Counted from the stretch's first letter, positions 25,551-34,331 are shown. The stretch is DNA of 64,000 bases from SKVR01 sp041642035 (GCA_041642035.1 JBEPXC010000001.1:1-64000); one strand, 5' to 3'. The notes: generated from the letters alone by a model not told the origin. Numbers and translations: made by a program.

Positions 25551-27440
25551 TTAATTCTCTTTTGCCTTAAGATACGTATCCAGGAAGGTTAGTATCTGGC
25601 CATAGCCTTTTATTTCGTTTTCCTTTTTCCTGAAACCATGTCCCTCGTCGGGGAAAAGTACATATTCTACAGGCACTCCGTTTTGTTTCACAGCATTCAC
25701 GATTTCGTCTGATTCAACCTGCAGAACCCTTGGATCGTTGGCTCCCTGAAGCACCATAAGAGGTTTGGTTACGTTATGTGCATGAAACAGGGGCGAAATA
25801 CGGTGGAGGCGAAGGGAGTCTTCTGTATTGGGGTCACCCATTTCGGTGTACAGGGCTTCTTTAAATGATTCCCACCATGGTGGAATGGATTTAAGGGTTC
25901 TCAGCCAGTTGGTCACGCCGAAAATATTTACTCCTACAGCAAATTCTTCGGGGGCATAAGTTAGCGCAGCCATGGTCATATAACCGCCGTAACTTCCACC
26001 AATTATGCCAATTTTATCAGCATCGATGTATTCCTGCTCCTGAAGCCATTTTTTACCCCATATACAGTCCTGCAAATCACCTTCGCCATGATTGCGATCG
26101 TCCAGTTTGAAAAATGTTTTTCCGTAGCCACTGCTTCCGCGGTTATTTACTGCCAGAACAGCATAGCCATTGTTGACAAGAAACTGTATGAGTGAAAAAT
26201 ATCCAACCCTTGACTGACCCCCGGGTCCACCATGAACCCATACCAATGCCGGAACCTTGTTTCTTTTGGATGCATTAAGAGGCTTGTAATAAATAGCGGG
26301 AATCTCAAGTCCGTCAAAGGATTTATACCTGACTACTTCTGCTGAGACAAGGTCATCAGGATTGATGTCAGGATTTAATACTTCTGTGAGTTTTTTGAGA
26401 TTGCCATCGGCAAAGCTAAACATGTACAGGTTGGCAGGAGCCTTGGAGGTTCCCACGGTCAGGCGCATGAGGTTTTCACTGTCTGATATGTTTACACCCA
26501 TAATGTCGCCATCAGGGATGTCGGGGAAATTCACGGCTTCGCCGGAGGCGTTTTCCTGAATAACCAGCGAATTCTTTCCATCTTCATTGATGGCAATGAT
26601 CCTGTATTTTTCGTTTTCACTCAAATAACTGTACATCACGTCCCAATTGCTCGAGAAAATGGTTTCCCGCGCTCCTGTTTCAATTTCGTAGCGAACCAGG
26701 TAGGCGAACTCACCATCGGTATCGGTGATATAATGGAAATATTTGCCATCATTACTGAATCCCGATGCACTGTAGCTTCCGGGTTTTTCGGGAGATGAGA
26801 TCTCTGTTGTCTCACCAGTTGCGCGGTTTAGGAGGAACAACTGATTTTCGCTGGTCGTGACTGATTTTACCAGGGCCATTAAGCTTTCATCTTTGGAAAG
26901 GCCTGAAATATTCATCCCCTGATCGTTTTGATACAGCATCTCTGATTGAAAATCAGACGTATTCATTTTGTAGAAATCAAAAAAGCGCGAATCTCTCAGG
27001 TTGGAGAGGTAGTAAAAAGATTTTTTGTCGCTGCTCCAACCCCCAAACGAGGTGTTTTCTTGTTCTCCCGGCGTAAGGTCGGTTGATGTACCATCGGCAT
27101 TGAGCAGGTAGATGTGCGTAATCTCATTCCCTCCCTGGTCAGCACGATACAGAACCTGGTTGGTTTCATATATGTAGCCTACAGGGAAATAGGATTCCTG
27201 GGTGGAGAAAGTGAGCTGGGTTTTTATCCCCTCCTGGATGTCGATTTCAAAAAGATTATAAATCCCGGTTTCATTGCTGCTGACAAGCAGACGGGTTTCA
27301 TCGGGCGAGAATATTCCGCCGGAGATGTTGGTGTTTTTGTAAAACTCCTCGATGGAGTAGGTCTTGATCTCACTTTGTTCCTGGGCACAGGAAGCAAAGA
27401 TGAAAATGGCCATTAAATAGAACAGATTTTTCATACGCAT
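25551..27440 (-). CDS. S9 family (prolyl oligopeptidase-type) peptidase, lipoprotein
   Basis: 629 residues from the ATG at 27440 (MRMKNLFYLMAIFIFASCAQ); upstream codons from 27476 lack signal-peptide logic. FASC is a lipobox, so the protein is probably anchored to a membrane outside the cytoplasm. Residues to about 360 form a WD40/beta-propeller-like domain (repeated YFPVGYIYET, SFYYLSN, YFHYITD). The rest is an alpha/beta hydrolase with the nucleophile in GIIGGSYGGYMTM, the Asp in QGANDPRV and the His in DEGHGF. It would trim peptides, perhaps releasing dipeptides or acylated residues. It is isolated between two repeat arrays. Confidence 0.94.
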   Translation of the reverse strand: MRMKNLFYLMAIFIFASCAQEQSEIKTYSIEEFYKNTNISGGIFSPDETRLLVSSNETGIYNLFEIDIQEGIKTQLTFSTQESYFPVGYIYETNQVLYRADQGGNEITHIYLLNADGTSTDLTPGEQENTSFGGWSSDKKSFYYLSNLRDSRFFDFYKMNTSDFQSEMLYQNDQGMNISGLSKDESLMALVKSVTTSENQLFLLNRATGETTEISSPEKPGSYSASGFSNDGKYFHYITDTDGEFAYLVRYEIETGARETIFSSNWDVMYSYLSENEKYRIIAINEDGKNSLVIQENASGEAVNFPDIPDGDIMGVNISDSENLMRLTVGTSKAPANLYMFSFADGNLKKLTEVLNPDINPDDLVSAEVVRYKSFDGLEIPAIYYKPLNASKRNKVPALVWVHGGPGGQSRVGYFSLIQFLVNNGYAVLAVNNRGSSGYGKTFFKLDDRNHGEGDLQDCIWGKKWLQEQEYIDADKIGIIGGSYGGYMTMAALTYAPEEFAVGVNIFGVTNWLRTLKSIPPWWESFKEALYTEMGDPNTEDSLRLHRISPLFHAHNVTKPLMVLQGANDPRVLQVESDEIVNAVKQNGVPVEYVLFPDEGHGFRKKENEIKGYGQILTFLDTYLKAKEN

Positions 27441-27650
27441 TTTGGGTTTGAATGGATTGTTTAAGAATTTGAGCAATAAAGTTAATGCTTTTTAAGAAAA
27501 GGGGATAAAGACTTTGTATCCCTTGTTTTTTGACCCATCCACGATCTTTTGACCCATACCCGGCCCTTCCCTTTCTGAAACGAGTTCAGGATGACCGGGA
27601 AGGGTGATTCCAGTCCATAATATCGGCGTAAAAGCCAGGTGTATTCCTCA
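27441..27650. other. Gap with CCCTTCCC palindromic element
   Basis: 27536-27605 holds TTTTGACCCAT twice and a GCCCTTCCC..CTGAA..TTCAG..GGGAAGGG hairpin. No gene. Confidence 0.6.
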
Positions 27651-27651
27651 G

Positions 27652-27684
27652 AGGAATAGATTTTAACGAAGAATTTCTGTTATA
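27652..27684 (+). pseudogene. 3' remnant of the RAYT transposase gene
   Basis: These 33 bases encode GIDFNEEFLL and a stop, identical to the last ten residues of the transposase at 24813-25259, and run straight into a repeat unit exactly as the intact gene does. The rest of the gene is missing; the sequence upstream (TGTATTCCTCAGA) is unrelated. Confidence 0.85.
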
Positions 27685-28010
27685 AATAGTTCAACCCTTT
27701 CAGGGTTGTTGTAATATGCCGTTCATTATCCACGGGTTTCACCCGCGGCTATTGTTGTTAAACCCTTTCAGGGTTTTTAGCTGCTGATGAATCATTGATT
27801 ATATTTGTTTTCCCGATAATATGTTGTGTTTCGGTTTTTAGGGTTCTATGATGGTTTTCCAGAATAAGGTAGCGCAAGAAATTAGAACCCTGAAAGGGTT
27901 CAACCATAATAGCCGTAGGTGAAACCTATGGGATGGTTAGATATTCAGCGAGATGAACCCTGAAGGGGTTCAACAATTTGTTGTAATGTAAAGAGGTTCT
28001 GTTATAAAAA
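27685..28010. repeat. RAYT-associated repeat unit in the second array
   Basis: Complete unit of about 322 bp with AACCCTTTCAGGGTT, CCACGGGTTTCACCCGCGG, AAACCCTTTCAGGGTTT, GAACCCTGAAAGGGTTC, CCGTAGGTGAAACCTATGG and GAACCCTGAAGGGGTTC. Hairpin 5 has one mismatch. Confidence 0.92.
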
Positions 28011-28114
28011 GTTCAACCCTTTCAGGGTTGTTGTGATGTGTGCCGTTTATTAACCACGGGTTTCACCCGCGGCTATTGTTGTTAAACCCTTTCAGGGTTT
28101 TTAGCTGCTGGGAC
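28011..28114. repeat. RAYT-associated repeat, partial unit
   Basis: Left half only: GTTCAACCCTTTCAGGGTTG, CCACGGGTTTCACCCGCGG and AAACCCTTTCAGGGTTT, ending at TTTTTAGCTGCTG. It is the same half that follows the intact transposase. Confidence 0.88.
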
Positions 28115-28248
28115 ATGCTGAAACCTGTTCCGTCATTTATATATATCAATTCGCTATTGGTATTAATTGCCATTGCGCTGTCGTAAAGTGATGTTCCTGC
28201 ACCTAAAGGTTTTCGCAGCGCGTTTGTTTTTTCTAACGCTTATTGCTA

Positions 28249-30152
28249 ATTCGGGTAGGAAGCGGCTCGCGCCGCTGTCCCCCCACACCACCTGGCATAC
28301 GTTTTTTCGTACCAAGGCGGTTTCTATTAATTTACCGTTGAACTTGTAAGAGTAGTGAATGAAGCCCAATCTGGGCAAACCATTTAATACCCATTGCTTT
28401 ACCAACTGCTTGTTTAATGGACATAGCCCACCAGCCTTGTGAGTACATCACTACATTCCAGCTCGTGTTTTCAGGAATACCCAGATTGTGCAGAAATTTG
28501 AAGATAGTGTACCTGCGACCGCACTGTTTAAGTCGGTAACATCGTAGCTTTCTTCTTATCCACCCATCGATGTCTCTTATTACTGACAGCCATCGATTGG
28601 CAAGGTAAAAGTAGTTCGCCCAGCCTATAATTACAGCATTAAGCTCTTTGATTAGCTGCTCGAACCTTACTCCCCTGTTGCGTCGGGTTATTTCCCGGAC
28701 TTTGTCCTTTAAGCGTTTTATAGACTTATCTGAAACACGTATGTTGCCTTCTTCCAACAGGGTGTACCCAAGGAATGTTGCTTCTGAGCAGTGTCGAACA
28801 CCACTCTTTTGGCGGTTGACTTTAAGTTTTAGTTTCTTCTCAAGGTATTTCACCATTGAGTTCAGCACCCGTTCTCCTGCTTTTCTGCTTTTGACATAAA
28901 TGTTACAGTCATCTGCATAGCGGCAGAAGTCGTGTCCGCGATTCTCCATTTCTTTATCCCATTCGTCAAGGACGATGTTGGATAATAACGGGGAAAGCGG
29001 ACTGCCTTGTGGCGTTCCGGCTATACGTTGTTCTGTCAAGCCATCTGACATAATCCCAGATTTCAGGTAGGATTTTATCAACCTTAGTAGTCGCTTATCT
29101 CCTATTCCTTTACTTAGTCGTTGCATTAGCCTGTCGTGGTTGACGTTGTCGAAGAACTTCTCCAAGTCTATGTCCACAACCCACTCTTTGCCAGAGCTAA
29201 CAAATTTACTGGCCTGTAAAATGGCTTGGTGGGCGTTGCGACCCGGACGAAAACCAAAACTGTTCTCGCTGAATAGGGGGTCGTAATATCGGGACAGAAT
29301 CTGGTGTACGGCTTGCTGGAGCATGCGGTCTTTCACCGTTGGGATGCCGAGCATTCGCTCGCCACCGTCCGGCTTCCTGATCATAACCTTGCGCACCGAC
29401 ATTGGCTGGTAATTCTCAGCCAATAATGTCTCCCGAAAGGTGATCAGGCTCTTGTTTAACCACTTGCCCAAAGCTTCAACATCCATCTCGTCTATCCCTG
29501 CGCTGCCCTTGTTTTGTCTAACACGCTGGTACGCATTGCGTAGGTTTCCATAATCTACCACTGCTTCCAACAAATTCTCCGTCAAGATGCGTTGGCTCTC
29601 CAATTGCGATAACAGTTCAACTCCTGTACAATTCTCATTTCCGGTGCGGCCTTCATGGGAGTTGGCAGGTTGTATCTGGTCTTGGAATAAATTAAGTTGT
29701 CTGACCATTCCTTTTTTCTGTTGCTCTCTGTTTTTACGCATTTTCGATACGCTTCTTTTAATTAATAGATTTGAACCTTCCCGCTGTTATGGTAGCGGTA
29801 CTATGTTCGCTGCTGACTTCTTCCGTGCATTCACCAATAGTTACCCTTGGTTTATCTTCTTTGCTGAAGAAGCACGAAAGATCTCCCGGGGTAAACGTTA
29901 CAACCATCGATTTCCTGCGCCTGATTTACTGCCCTTGCCTTCCGAATGACTATGGGGCGTCCTGATCCAAAGCTCAGTTACCCGGCAAAAACAGCCTTAT
30001 ATCAGGTTTCTGTTCGTCGCAACAAATCTTTGCCTTCAGCTTCCTTCAGATTCTACCTCACGGCAGACACCCTTGCTTTCGGCTATGAGATTCCGGCCAT
30101 TACGGCTCTCTCGGGACTTACACCCGTTGGTAATAATCTATGCCCGGCACAC
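28249..30152 (-). mobile_element. Group II intron (about 1.9 kb)
   Basis: The minus strand begins at 30152 with GTGTGCCGGGCAT, a typical group II 5' end (GUGYG), followed by a structured region with GGGTGTAAGTCCC as in other bacterial introns. After the reverse transcriptase stop comes a domain V-like hairpin (ACCGCC..GGTACG..CGTATGCC..GGTGGT, about 28283-28322), then a domain VI-like hairpin with AGCGGC-GCGA-GCCGCT and a 3' strand CCTACCC that can bulge the branch-point A. The 3' end is near CCCGAAT (28249, uncertain by a few bases). Neither flank is coding; the intron sits inside repeat-like intergenic DNA. Confidence 0.85.
28332..29741 (-). CDS. Group II intron reverse transcriptase/maturase
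   Basis: 469 residues. The RT domain shows NKGSAGIDEM (78-87), RPLGIPT-like ERMLGIPTVKDR, SFGFRPGRNAHQAI (161-174), VVDIDLEKFFDNVNHD, GTPQGSPLSPLLSN and the active-site YADD (275-278). A group II maturase domain follows (about 345-430; RFEQLIKELNAVIIGWANYF). No HNH endonuclease is seen at the C-terminus, so target cleavage would depend on other means. The protein would help splicing and retrohoming of the intron around it. It is full-length without frameshifts, so the intron may be mobile. A start at Met12 (MVRQLNLFQ) is also possible. Confidence 0.95.
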   Translation of the reverse strand: MRKNREQQKKGMVRQLNLFQDQIQPANSHEGRTGNENCTGVELLSQLESQRILTENLLEAVVDYGNLRNAYQRVRQNKGSAGIDEMDVEALGKWLNKSLITFRETLLAENYQPMSVRKVMIRKPDGGERMLGIPTVKDRMLQQAVHQILSRYYDPLFSENSFGFRPGRNAHQAILQASKFVSSGKEWVVDIDLEKFFDNVNHDRLMQRLSKGIGDKRLLRLIKSYLKSGIMSDGLTEQRIAGTPQGSPLSPLLSNIVLDEWDKEMENRGHDFCRYADDCNIYVKSRKAGERVLNSMVKYLEKKLKLKVNRQKSGVRHCSEATFLGYTLLEEGNIRVSDKSIKRLKDKVREITRRNRGVRFEQLIKELNAVIIGWANYFYLANRWLSVIRDIDGWIRRKLRCYRLKQCGRRYTIFKFLHNLGIPENTSWNVVMYSQGWWAMSIKQAVGKAMGIKWFAQIGLHSLLLQVQR

Positions 30153-30703
30153 TAAACATTCCATCCCTCCGGGATTAATTCAATCTGTGGTAGAAATTAG
30201 GGAGATGGAGAAAAGAACTTGTAACTTGCAAATTACCACTCAAGGGAAAAAGGCCCGATTCCGTCATGTGTATTCTATTCGATTCGCTATAGGTATTGGT
30301 TGCCAGTGAAGCATTCCCCAAAAAGACTGATATATTGGCAGTTATATATTGGGTAGCAAGGAAAAGAGAGGAAATGTCTGGAAAAGTGAGGAACGCTGTC
30401 ATGTCAAAATGTCATGACGGGCGGAAATGCCCGGAAAAGGGTGTAGATGGAATGTTTGTTGCCTTATAGGGGTTACATAATCTGTATTGGTTATTGAAAA
30501 TACAGATAACGCTCTTTGGTTACAATGATTATCAACACTCTTATGTGGAATTTCTCTGGAAAAGTATGCCTGGTTATTTTTCTAAGAGAGCACAAGGTCA
30601 CTATTTTTTGTCCTTTCACATGGGAAGCCCCACGTCTGAGCCAACAGCCAAAGGCCAAACTATCAAAAAATATGTTTTAATTTTACCTCACAAACACATA
30701 CGG
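30153..30703. other. Intergenic stretch upstream of the intron (5' exon side)
   Basis: The base adjoining the intron is preceded, on the minus strand, by CCCGGAGGGATGGAATGTTTA, close to a small palindrome (ATCCCTCCGGGAT). 30258-30305 resembles 28130-28185 on the far side of the intron in the same direction. 30398-30418 has GTCATG..CATGAC, followed by GGGCGGAAATGCCC, a possible hairpin. Open codons from 30494 to 30703 continue the next gene's frame but lack coding character. Confidence 0.55.
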
Positions 30704-31348
30704 ATGAAAACATTAGAAGTTCCTCAAATTAAGTTGGCTGATGCTGCCCTTGGCAAAGTGGATAAATTGCTTGATCAGCAGAAAGGAGAGCTGATCGATA
30801 CCATCAACTGGCCTGCCTTTCCCTATTTGCCTTCTGTGCGCTTTGCCATGGCTTACGATGAAACACATCTCTACCTCAAATATGATGTGAAGGAGCAGCA
30901 TGCCCAAGCGGTTACCCTACAGTCGAATGGACCGGTATGGGAAGACAGCTGCTGCGAGTTTTTCTGCTCCTTTGATGATAGCGGGTATTACAACCTGGAG
31001 ACCAATTGCATCGGGGCACAGTTGCTGGGCTGGCATGGCAGGGATGGTTCAAAGGAAAAGGCCACCGCACACGTAATGGCAGCTTTGCAGAAATCATCGA
31101 GCCTGGGCCATACAGCCCCCCTTTCGCTGGAAGGCGATGTGCATTGGCAGTTGGTGTTGATCATACCTTCATCGGTCTTCTTTCGGCATAAAGACCTGGT
31201 ATTTAAACCCGGGATGCCGTTGAGGGGCAATTTCTATAAATGTGGTGACAAGACCAATGTTCCTCATTTTGTTTCCTGGAATGCTATTGATTGGCCTGCC
31301 CCAAATTTTCACCTTCCCGGATTTTTCGGCAACATTATTTTGAAATAA
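30704..31348 (+). CDS. Carbohydrate-binding family 9-like protein
   Basis: 214 residues from the ATG at 30704 (MKTLEVPQIKL); an upstream frame to 30494 adds 70 residues that no family member has. The body resembles CBM9-like/DOMON-type beta-sandwich proteins of Bacteroidota: INWPAFPYLPSVRFAMAYDETHLYLKYDVKE, then GPVWEDSCCEFFCSFDDSGYYNLETNCIGA and a closing NFYKCGDKTNVPHFVSWNAIDWPAPNFHLPGFFG. No signal peptide is visible. Its ligand is likely a carbohydrate, and the ROK kinase downstream agrees with a sugar-related role. No enzymatic residues can be named. Confidence 0.82.
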   Translation: MKTLEVPQIKLADAALGKVDKLLDQQKGELIDTINWPAFPYLPSVRFAMAYDETHLYLKYDVKEQHAQAVTLQSNGPVWEDSCCEFFCSFDDSGYYNLETNCIGAQLLGWHGRDGSKEKATAHVMAALQKSSSLGHTAPLSLEGDVHWQLVLIIPSSVFFRHKDLVFKPGMPLRGNFYKCGDKTNVPHFVSWNAIDWPAPNFHLPGFFGNIILK

Positions 31349-31540
31349 TTGTTTTTAGATACAAGCTACAGCATATCCGAACTGATTTTGCTTTAAATCC
31401 TGTTGGTCCTCCATAATTATACCGATGTCGGCAATGGGAATACCTTTGCGCCTTTGGGGCAGCCAGTTTTTTTGCCTATGGTGGTACTGTAATGATTGGC
31501 CTGGGAATTGTTTGACCTTTGCTATAAAAAAAAGAAGAAA

Positions 31541-32665
31541 ATGGAAAACCATATTGCATCTCATGCGGTAATGACCCTTGATGCCGGGGGCACCAATTTT
31601 GTATTTTCTGCTGTGAAGCAACAAAAGGAAATTGTGGAGCCCTTTATCTTGCCATCACAGGGTCACGATTTAGAGAAATGTTTACAAAATATCATTCTTG
31701 GATTTGAAACGATTCTCAGGCAAATGGACGAAGAACCCGTAGCCATAAGCTTTGCCTTTCCGGGGCCGGCCGATTATACCAACGGAATTATCGGCGACCT
31801 GGGCAATCTGCCGGGCTTCCGTGGCGGGGTTGCCCTGGGTCCCATGCTGGAAGAGCATTTTAACCTCCCTGTTTTTATTAACAACGATGGCGACCTTTTT
31901 GCCTACGGGGAGGCTATGTATGGACTTCTGCCGGAGATCAACCACGAGCTTCAGAAAGCAGGAAGCACGAGAACCTATAAAAACCTCATTGGCATTACCC
32001 TGGGTATTGGGTTTGGAGGTGGACTGGTGGTCAACAATCAACTGCACAAAGGCGATAATGGGGCAGCGGCCGAAATATGGCTGCTCAGGAATCCTTTTAA
32101 TGAGAAAACCTTCGCCGAGGAAAGCATTAGCATCAGGGCTATCACAAGGCTGTATGGGCAGGCAGCAGAATATGACTCCCCCGATCTTTCTTCTTTGAAC
32201 ATCTACCGTATTGCCCTGGGACAGGAATCGGGCAATAAGGATGCCGCCCGGGAAGCTTTTAGGCAGTTTGGCAAGGCCCTGGGACTGGCGCTCAATGAAA
32301 TAGTCACCATTCTGGATGGCTTGGTTGTAATCGGAGGAGGCATTGTCAATGCACGAAAACTGTTTTTCCCGGCTATGCTGCAAGAGATGAACGCCACCTA
32401 TAAAACGGCACAAGGAGACAACATTCCGCGTCTGGTAATGGACGTGTTTGACTTGCAGGATCAGGAGAGCCTGTCGCAATTTGCCAAAGCTGACGCTGCA
32501 CAAATACGGGTGCCTTTTTGCGAAAGACAGGTTTCCTATCACTCGCAAAAGCGTATCGGAGTGGGGGTATCACGCCTTGGTGCCAGCAAGGCCATTACAA
32601 TGGGGGCTTATGCTTTTGCCACCAATGCATTGGGATTGCCCTTTCAGGATAAGCCTTACAAATAG
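31541..32665 (+). CDS. ROK family sugar kinase-like protein
   Basis: 374 residues from the ATG at 31541. The N-terminal phosphate-binding loop (MTLDAGGTNFVFSAV, 11-25), FAFPGPADYTNGI, INNDGDLFAYGE with the likely catalytic Asp, LGIGFGGGLVVNNQ and a C-terminal VVIGGGIV motif place it in the ROK/glucokinase fold. The usual ROK zinc-binding cysteine cluster (CxCGxxGC) is absent; AAEIWLLRNPFNE stands at that place. It would phosphorylate a hexose or N-acetylhexosamine. It lies 192 bp after the CBM9-like gene and converges on the SDR gene. Confidence 0.88.
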   Translation: MENHIASHAVMTLDAGGTNFVFSAVKQQKEIVEPFILPSQGHDLEKCLQNIILGFETILRQMDEEPVAISFAFPGPADYTNGIIGDLGNLPGFRGGVALGPMLEEHFNLPVFINNDGDLFAYGEAMYGLLPEINHELQKAGSTRTYKNLIGITLGIGFGGGLVVNNQLHKGDNGAAAEIWLLRNPFNEKTFAEESISIRAITRLYGQAAEYDSPDLSSLNIYRIALGQESGNKDAAREAFRQFGKALGLALNEIVTILDGLVVIGGGIVNARKLFFPAMLQEMNATYKTAQGDNIPRLVMDVFDLQDQESLSQFAKADAAQIRVPFCERQVSYHSQKRIGVGVSRLGASKAITMGAYAFATNALGLPFQDKPYK

Positions 32666-32719
32666 ATAGAATCACCAAAAAATAATTAAGCCTGATGGTG
32701 TCATCAGCCCTAATAAATC

Positions 32720-33658
32720 CTATTTTTTGATTACCGTTTTGAAGTAAGCAATGGTTTCTTTCAATCCATCCTTCAACTTAACATCGGGTTCCCAATCTAT
32801 AATCGATTGTATTTTCGATATATCGGGTTTACGTTGCAGGGGATCATTTTCCGGTAAGGGATGATAGTTGATTTTTGATTTGGTTCCTGTAAGTTGAATG
32901 ACCAGCTCTGCCAGCTGTTTAATGGTAAACTCATCGGGATTGCCAACATTTACAGGTCCGGTAATGGAGTCGGGAGTATCCATAAACTTTACCATAGCAT
33001 CCAGCAGGTTATCGATATACTGAAAGCTTCGGGTTTGTGAACCATCGCCGTAAATCGTAATATCCTTGTTTTGCAATGCCTGGATGATGAAGTTTGATAC
33101 TACCCGGCCATCGTTGGGTTGCATGCGAGGGCCGTAGGTATTAAATATCCTGATAATTTTAATGCGCACCTGGTTTTGCCGGTGATAATCAGCAAAGAGT
33201 GTTTCGGCACATCTTTTCCCTTCATCATAACAGGAACGGATACCAATAGGGTTAACATTTCCCCAATATTCTTCCACCTGGGGGTGTATTTCAGGGTCGC
33301 CATACACTTCACTGGTTGAAGCCTGCAATACCTTTGCCTTTACTCTTTTGGCAAGTCCCAATACATTAATGGCTCCCATGACGGAGGTCTTAATGGTTTT
33401 GATGGGATTATACTGATAGTGCACCGGAGATGCCGGGCAGGCCAGGTTGTAAATTTCATCTACTTCAGCAAAAAACTCTTTGGTGATATCATGCCTTACC
33501 AGTTCAAAATATGGATTGCCCATCAAATGAACAATGTTTTGTTTGTTGCCTGTAAAGAAGTTATCCAGGGCAATGATATCGTTTCCTTCCTTAAGGAGTT
33601 TTTCACAAAGATGTGAGCCAATGAATCCTGCTCCTCCAGTTATTAATATTCGCGCCAT
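32720..33658 (-). CDS. UDP-glucuronate decarboxylase-like SDR (UDP-xylose synthase type)
   Basis: 312 residues from the ATG at 33658 (MARILITGGAGFIGSHL); codons up to 33703 are not needed. NAD-binding GGAGFIGSH (8-16), TSEVYGDPEIHPQVEEYWG (115-133, with the Glu117 that is typical for the decarboxylase), and the catalytic Y144-x-x-x-K148 in SCYDEGK. GPRMxPNDGRVVSNFIxQAL and GSQTRSFQYIDNL further support the UXS subgroup. Product: UDP-xylose from UDP-glucuronate for surface polysaccharides. It stands alone; two hairpin-forming bases lie between it and the ROK gene (CTGATG..CATCAG at 32692-32707). Confidence 0.92.
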   Translation of the reverse strand: MARILITGGAGFIGSHLCEKLLKEGNDIIALDNFFTGNKQNIVHLMGNPYFELVRHDITKEFFAEVDEIYNLACPASPVHYQYNPIKTIKTSVMGAINVLGLAKRVKAKVLQASTSEVYGDPEIHPQVEEYWGNVNPIGIRSCYDEGKRCAETLFADYHRQNQVRIKIIRIFNTYGPRMQPNDGRVVSNFIIQALQNKDITIYGDGSQTRSFQYIDNLLDAMVKFMDTPDSITGPVNVGNPDEFTIKQLAELVIQLTGTKSKINYHPLPENDPLQRKPDISKIQSIIDWEPDVKLKDGLKETIAYFKTVIKK

Positions 33659-33893
33659 AGTCAGGGTAAAGGTTAATAATGTTATATAATTCGAAAAGGC
33701 CAAGAGTTTTCAACCATCAGCATCTTTGCTGCCCAACAGGGGGAAAGATGGGCAAAGATAATGATTTGCTTCGATGGGGTAACATTATAAATGGCAGTGA
33801 ATTGATTAAGTGCAATTCAGCAATAAAAGCAGTGCCAGGAAAAGCATAATAGAGCTACAAGCCTGGCAAGAGGAATTTGCACCCCTCTGTTGC

Positions 33894-34331
33894 TTAATGG
33901 TGTATAAGCTCAGAAAGCATTTCTTCATACCTTACCGCAAGATCATCCCGTTGTCTTTCAGAAAGGACATCCTGTGCTACTGGAAAAATGTCATCTTCTT
34001 CTTCATCAAGATGATGAATTACCATATCCCTGAGATCGCGGAAATTGCCACTCCAGTCATCGGAGTCGGGGTCTGACTCATCGAGCTTCTCGATCAGTTC
34101 ATCAATGTCATGATGTTCAGCAATACTGTGTCTAGCTTCTTGCTGCGATTTATCGTCGGCCAACAGGGCAATGTAAAAATACCGTTCTTCTGCGTTGGCA
34201 TGTGCTTTGAGGGTTGTCCTGTAGTCTGAGTATAATTCTCTTCGCTGTGCAGGATCGTGTGCATTCATAATTTGGTCTCCCAGCTCCCGGAGGCTGGTGT
34301 GGTCCCGTTTAATGATCTCGTAAATGTTCAT
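33894..34331 (-). CDS. Hemerythrin-like metal-binding domain protein
   Basis: 145 residues from the ATG at 34331 (MNIYEIIKRDH). A four-helix bundle with the ligands of a di-iron site: H11, H44 and E48 in LKAHANAEER, H74 in SIAEHHDI, H107 and E111 region in VIHHLDEEEDDIFP. Such single-domain cytoplasmic proteins bind O2 or NO or protect iron-sulfur enzymes. It is isolated in orientation between the SDR and GH20 genes. The start at 34394 would add hydrophobic residues not found in the family. Confidence 0.92.
   Translation of the reverse strand: MNIYEIIKRDHTSLRELGDQIMNAHDPAQRRELYSDYRTTLKAHANAEERYFYIALLADDKSQQEARHSIAEHHDIDELIEKLDESDPDSDDWSGNFRDLRDMVIHHLDEEEDDIFPVAQDVLSERQRDDLAVRYEEMLSELIHH

Noticed and set aside
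28163..28405. Small minus-strand open frame covering the intron 3' end
   Set aside because: It overlaps the reverse transcriptase gene and the domain V/VI structure of the intron.
30494..30703. N-terminal extension of the CBM9-like protein
   Set aside because: The 70 codons upstream of 30704 have an amino acid pattern unlike the family and run through intergenic-type DNA.
32692..32707. CTGATG..CATCAG hairpin between the ROK and SDR genes as a terminator
   Set aside because: Only six base pairs and no adjacent T-tract.
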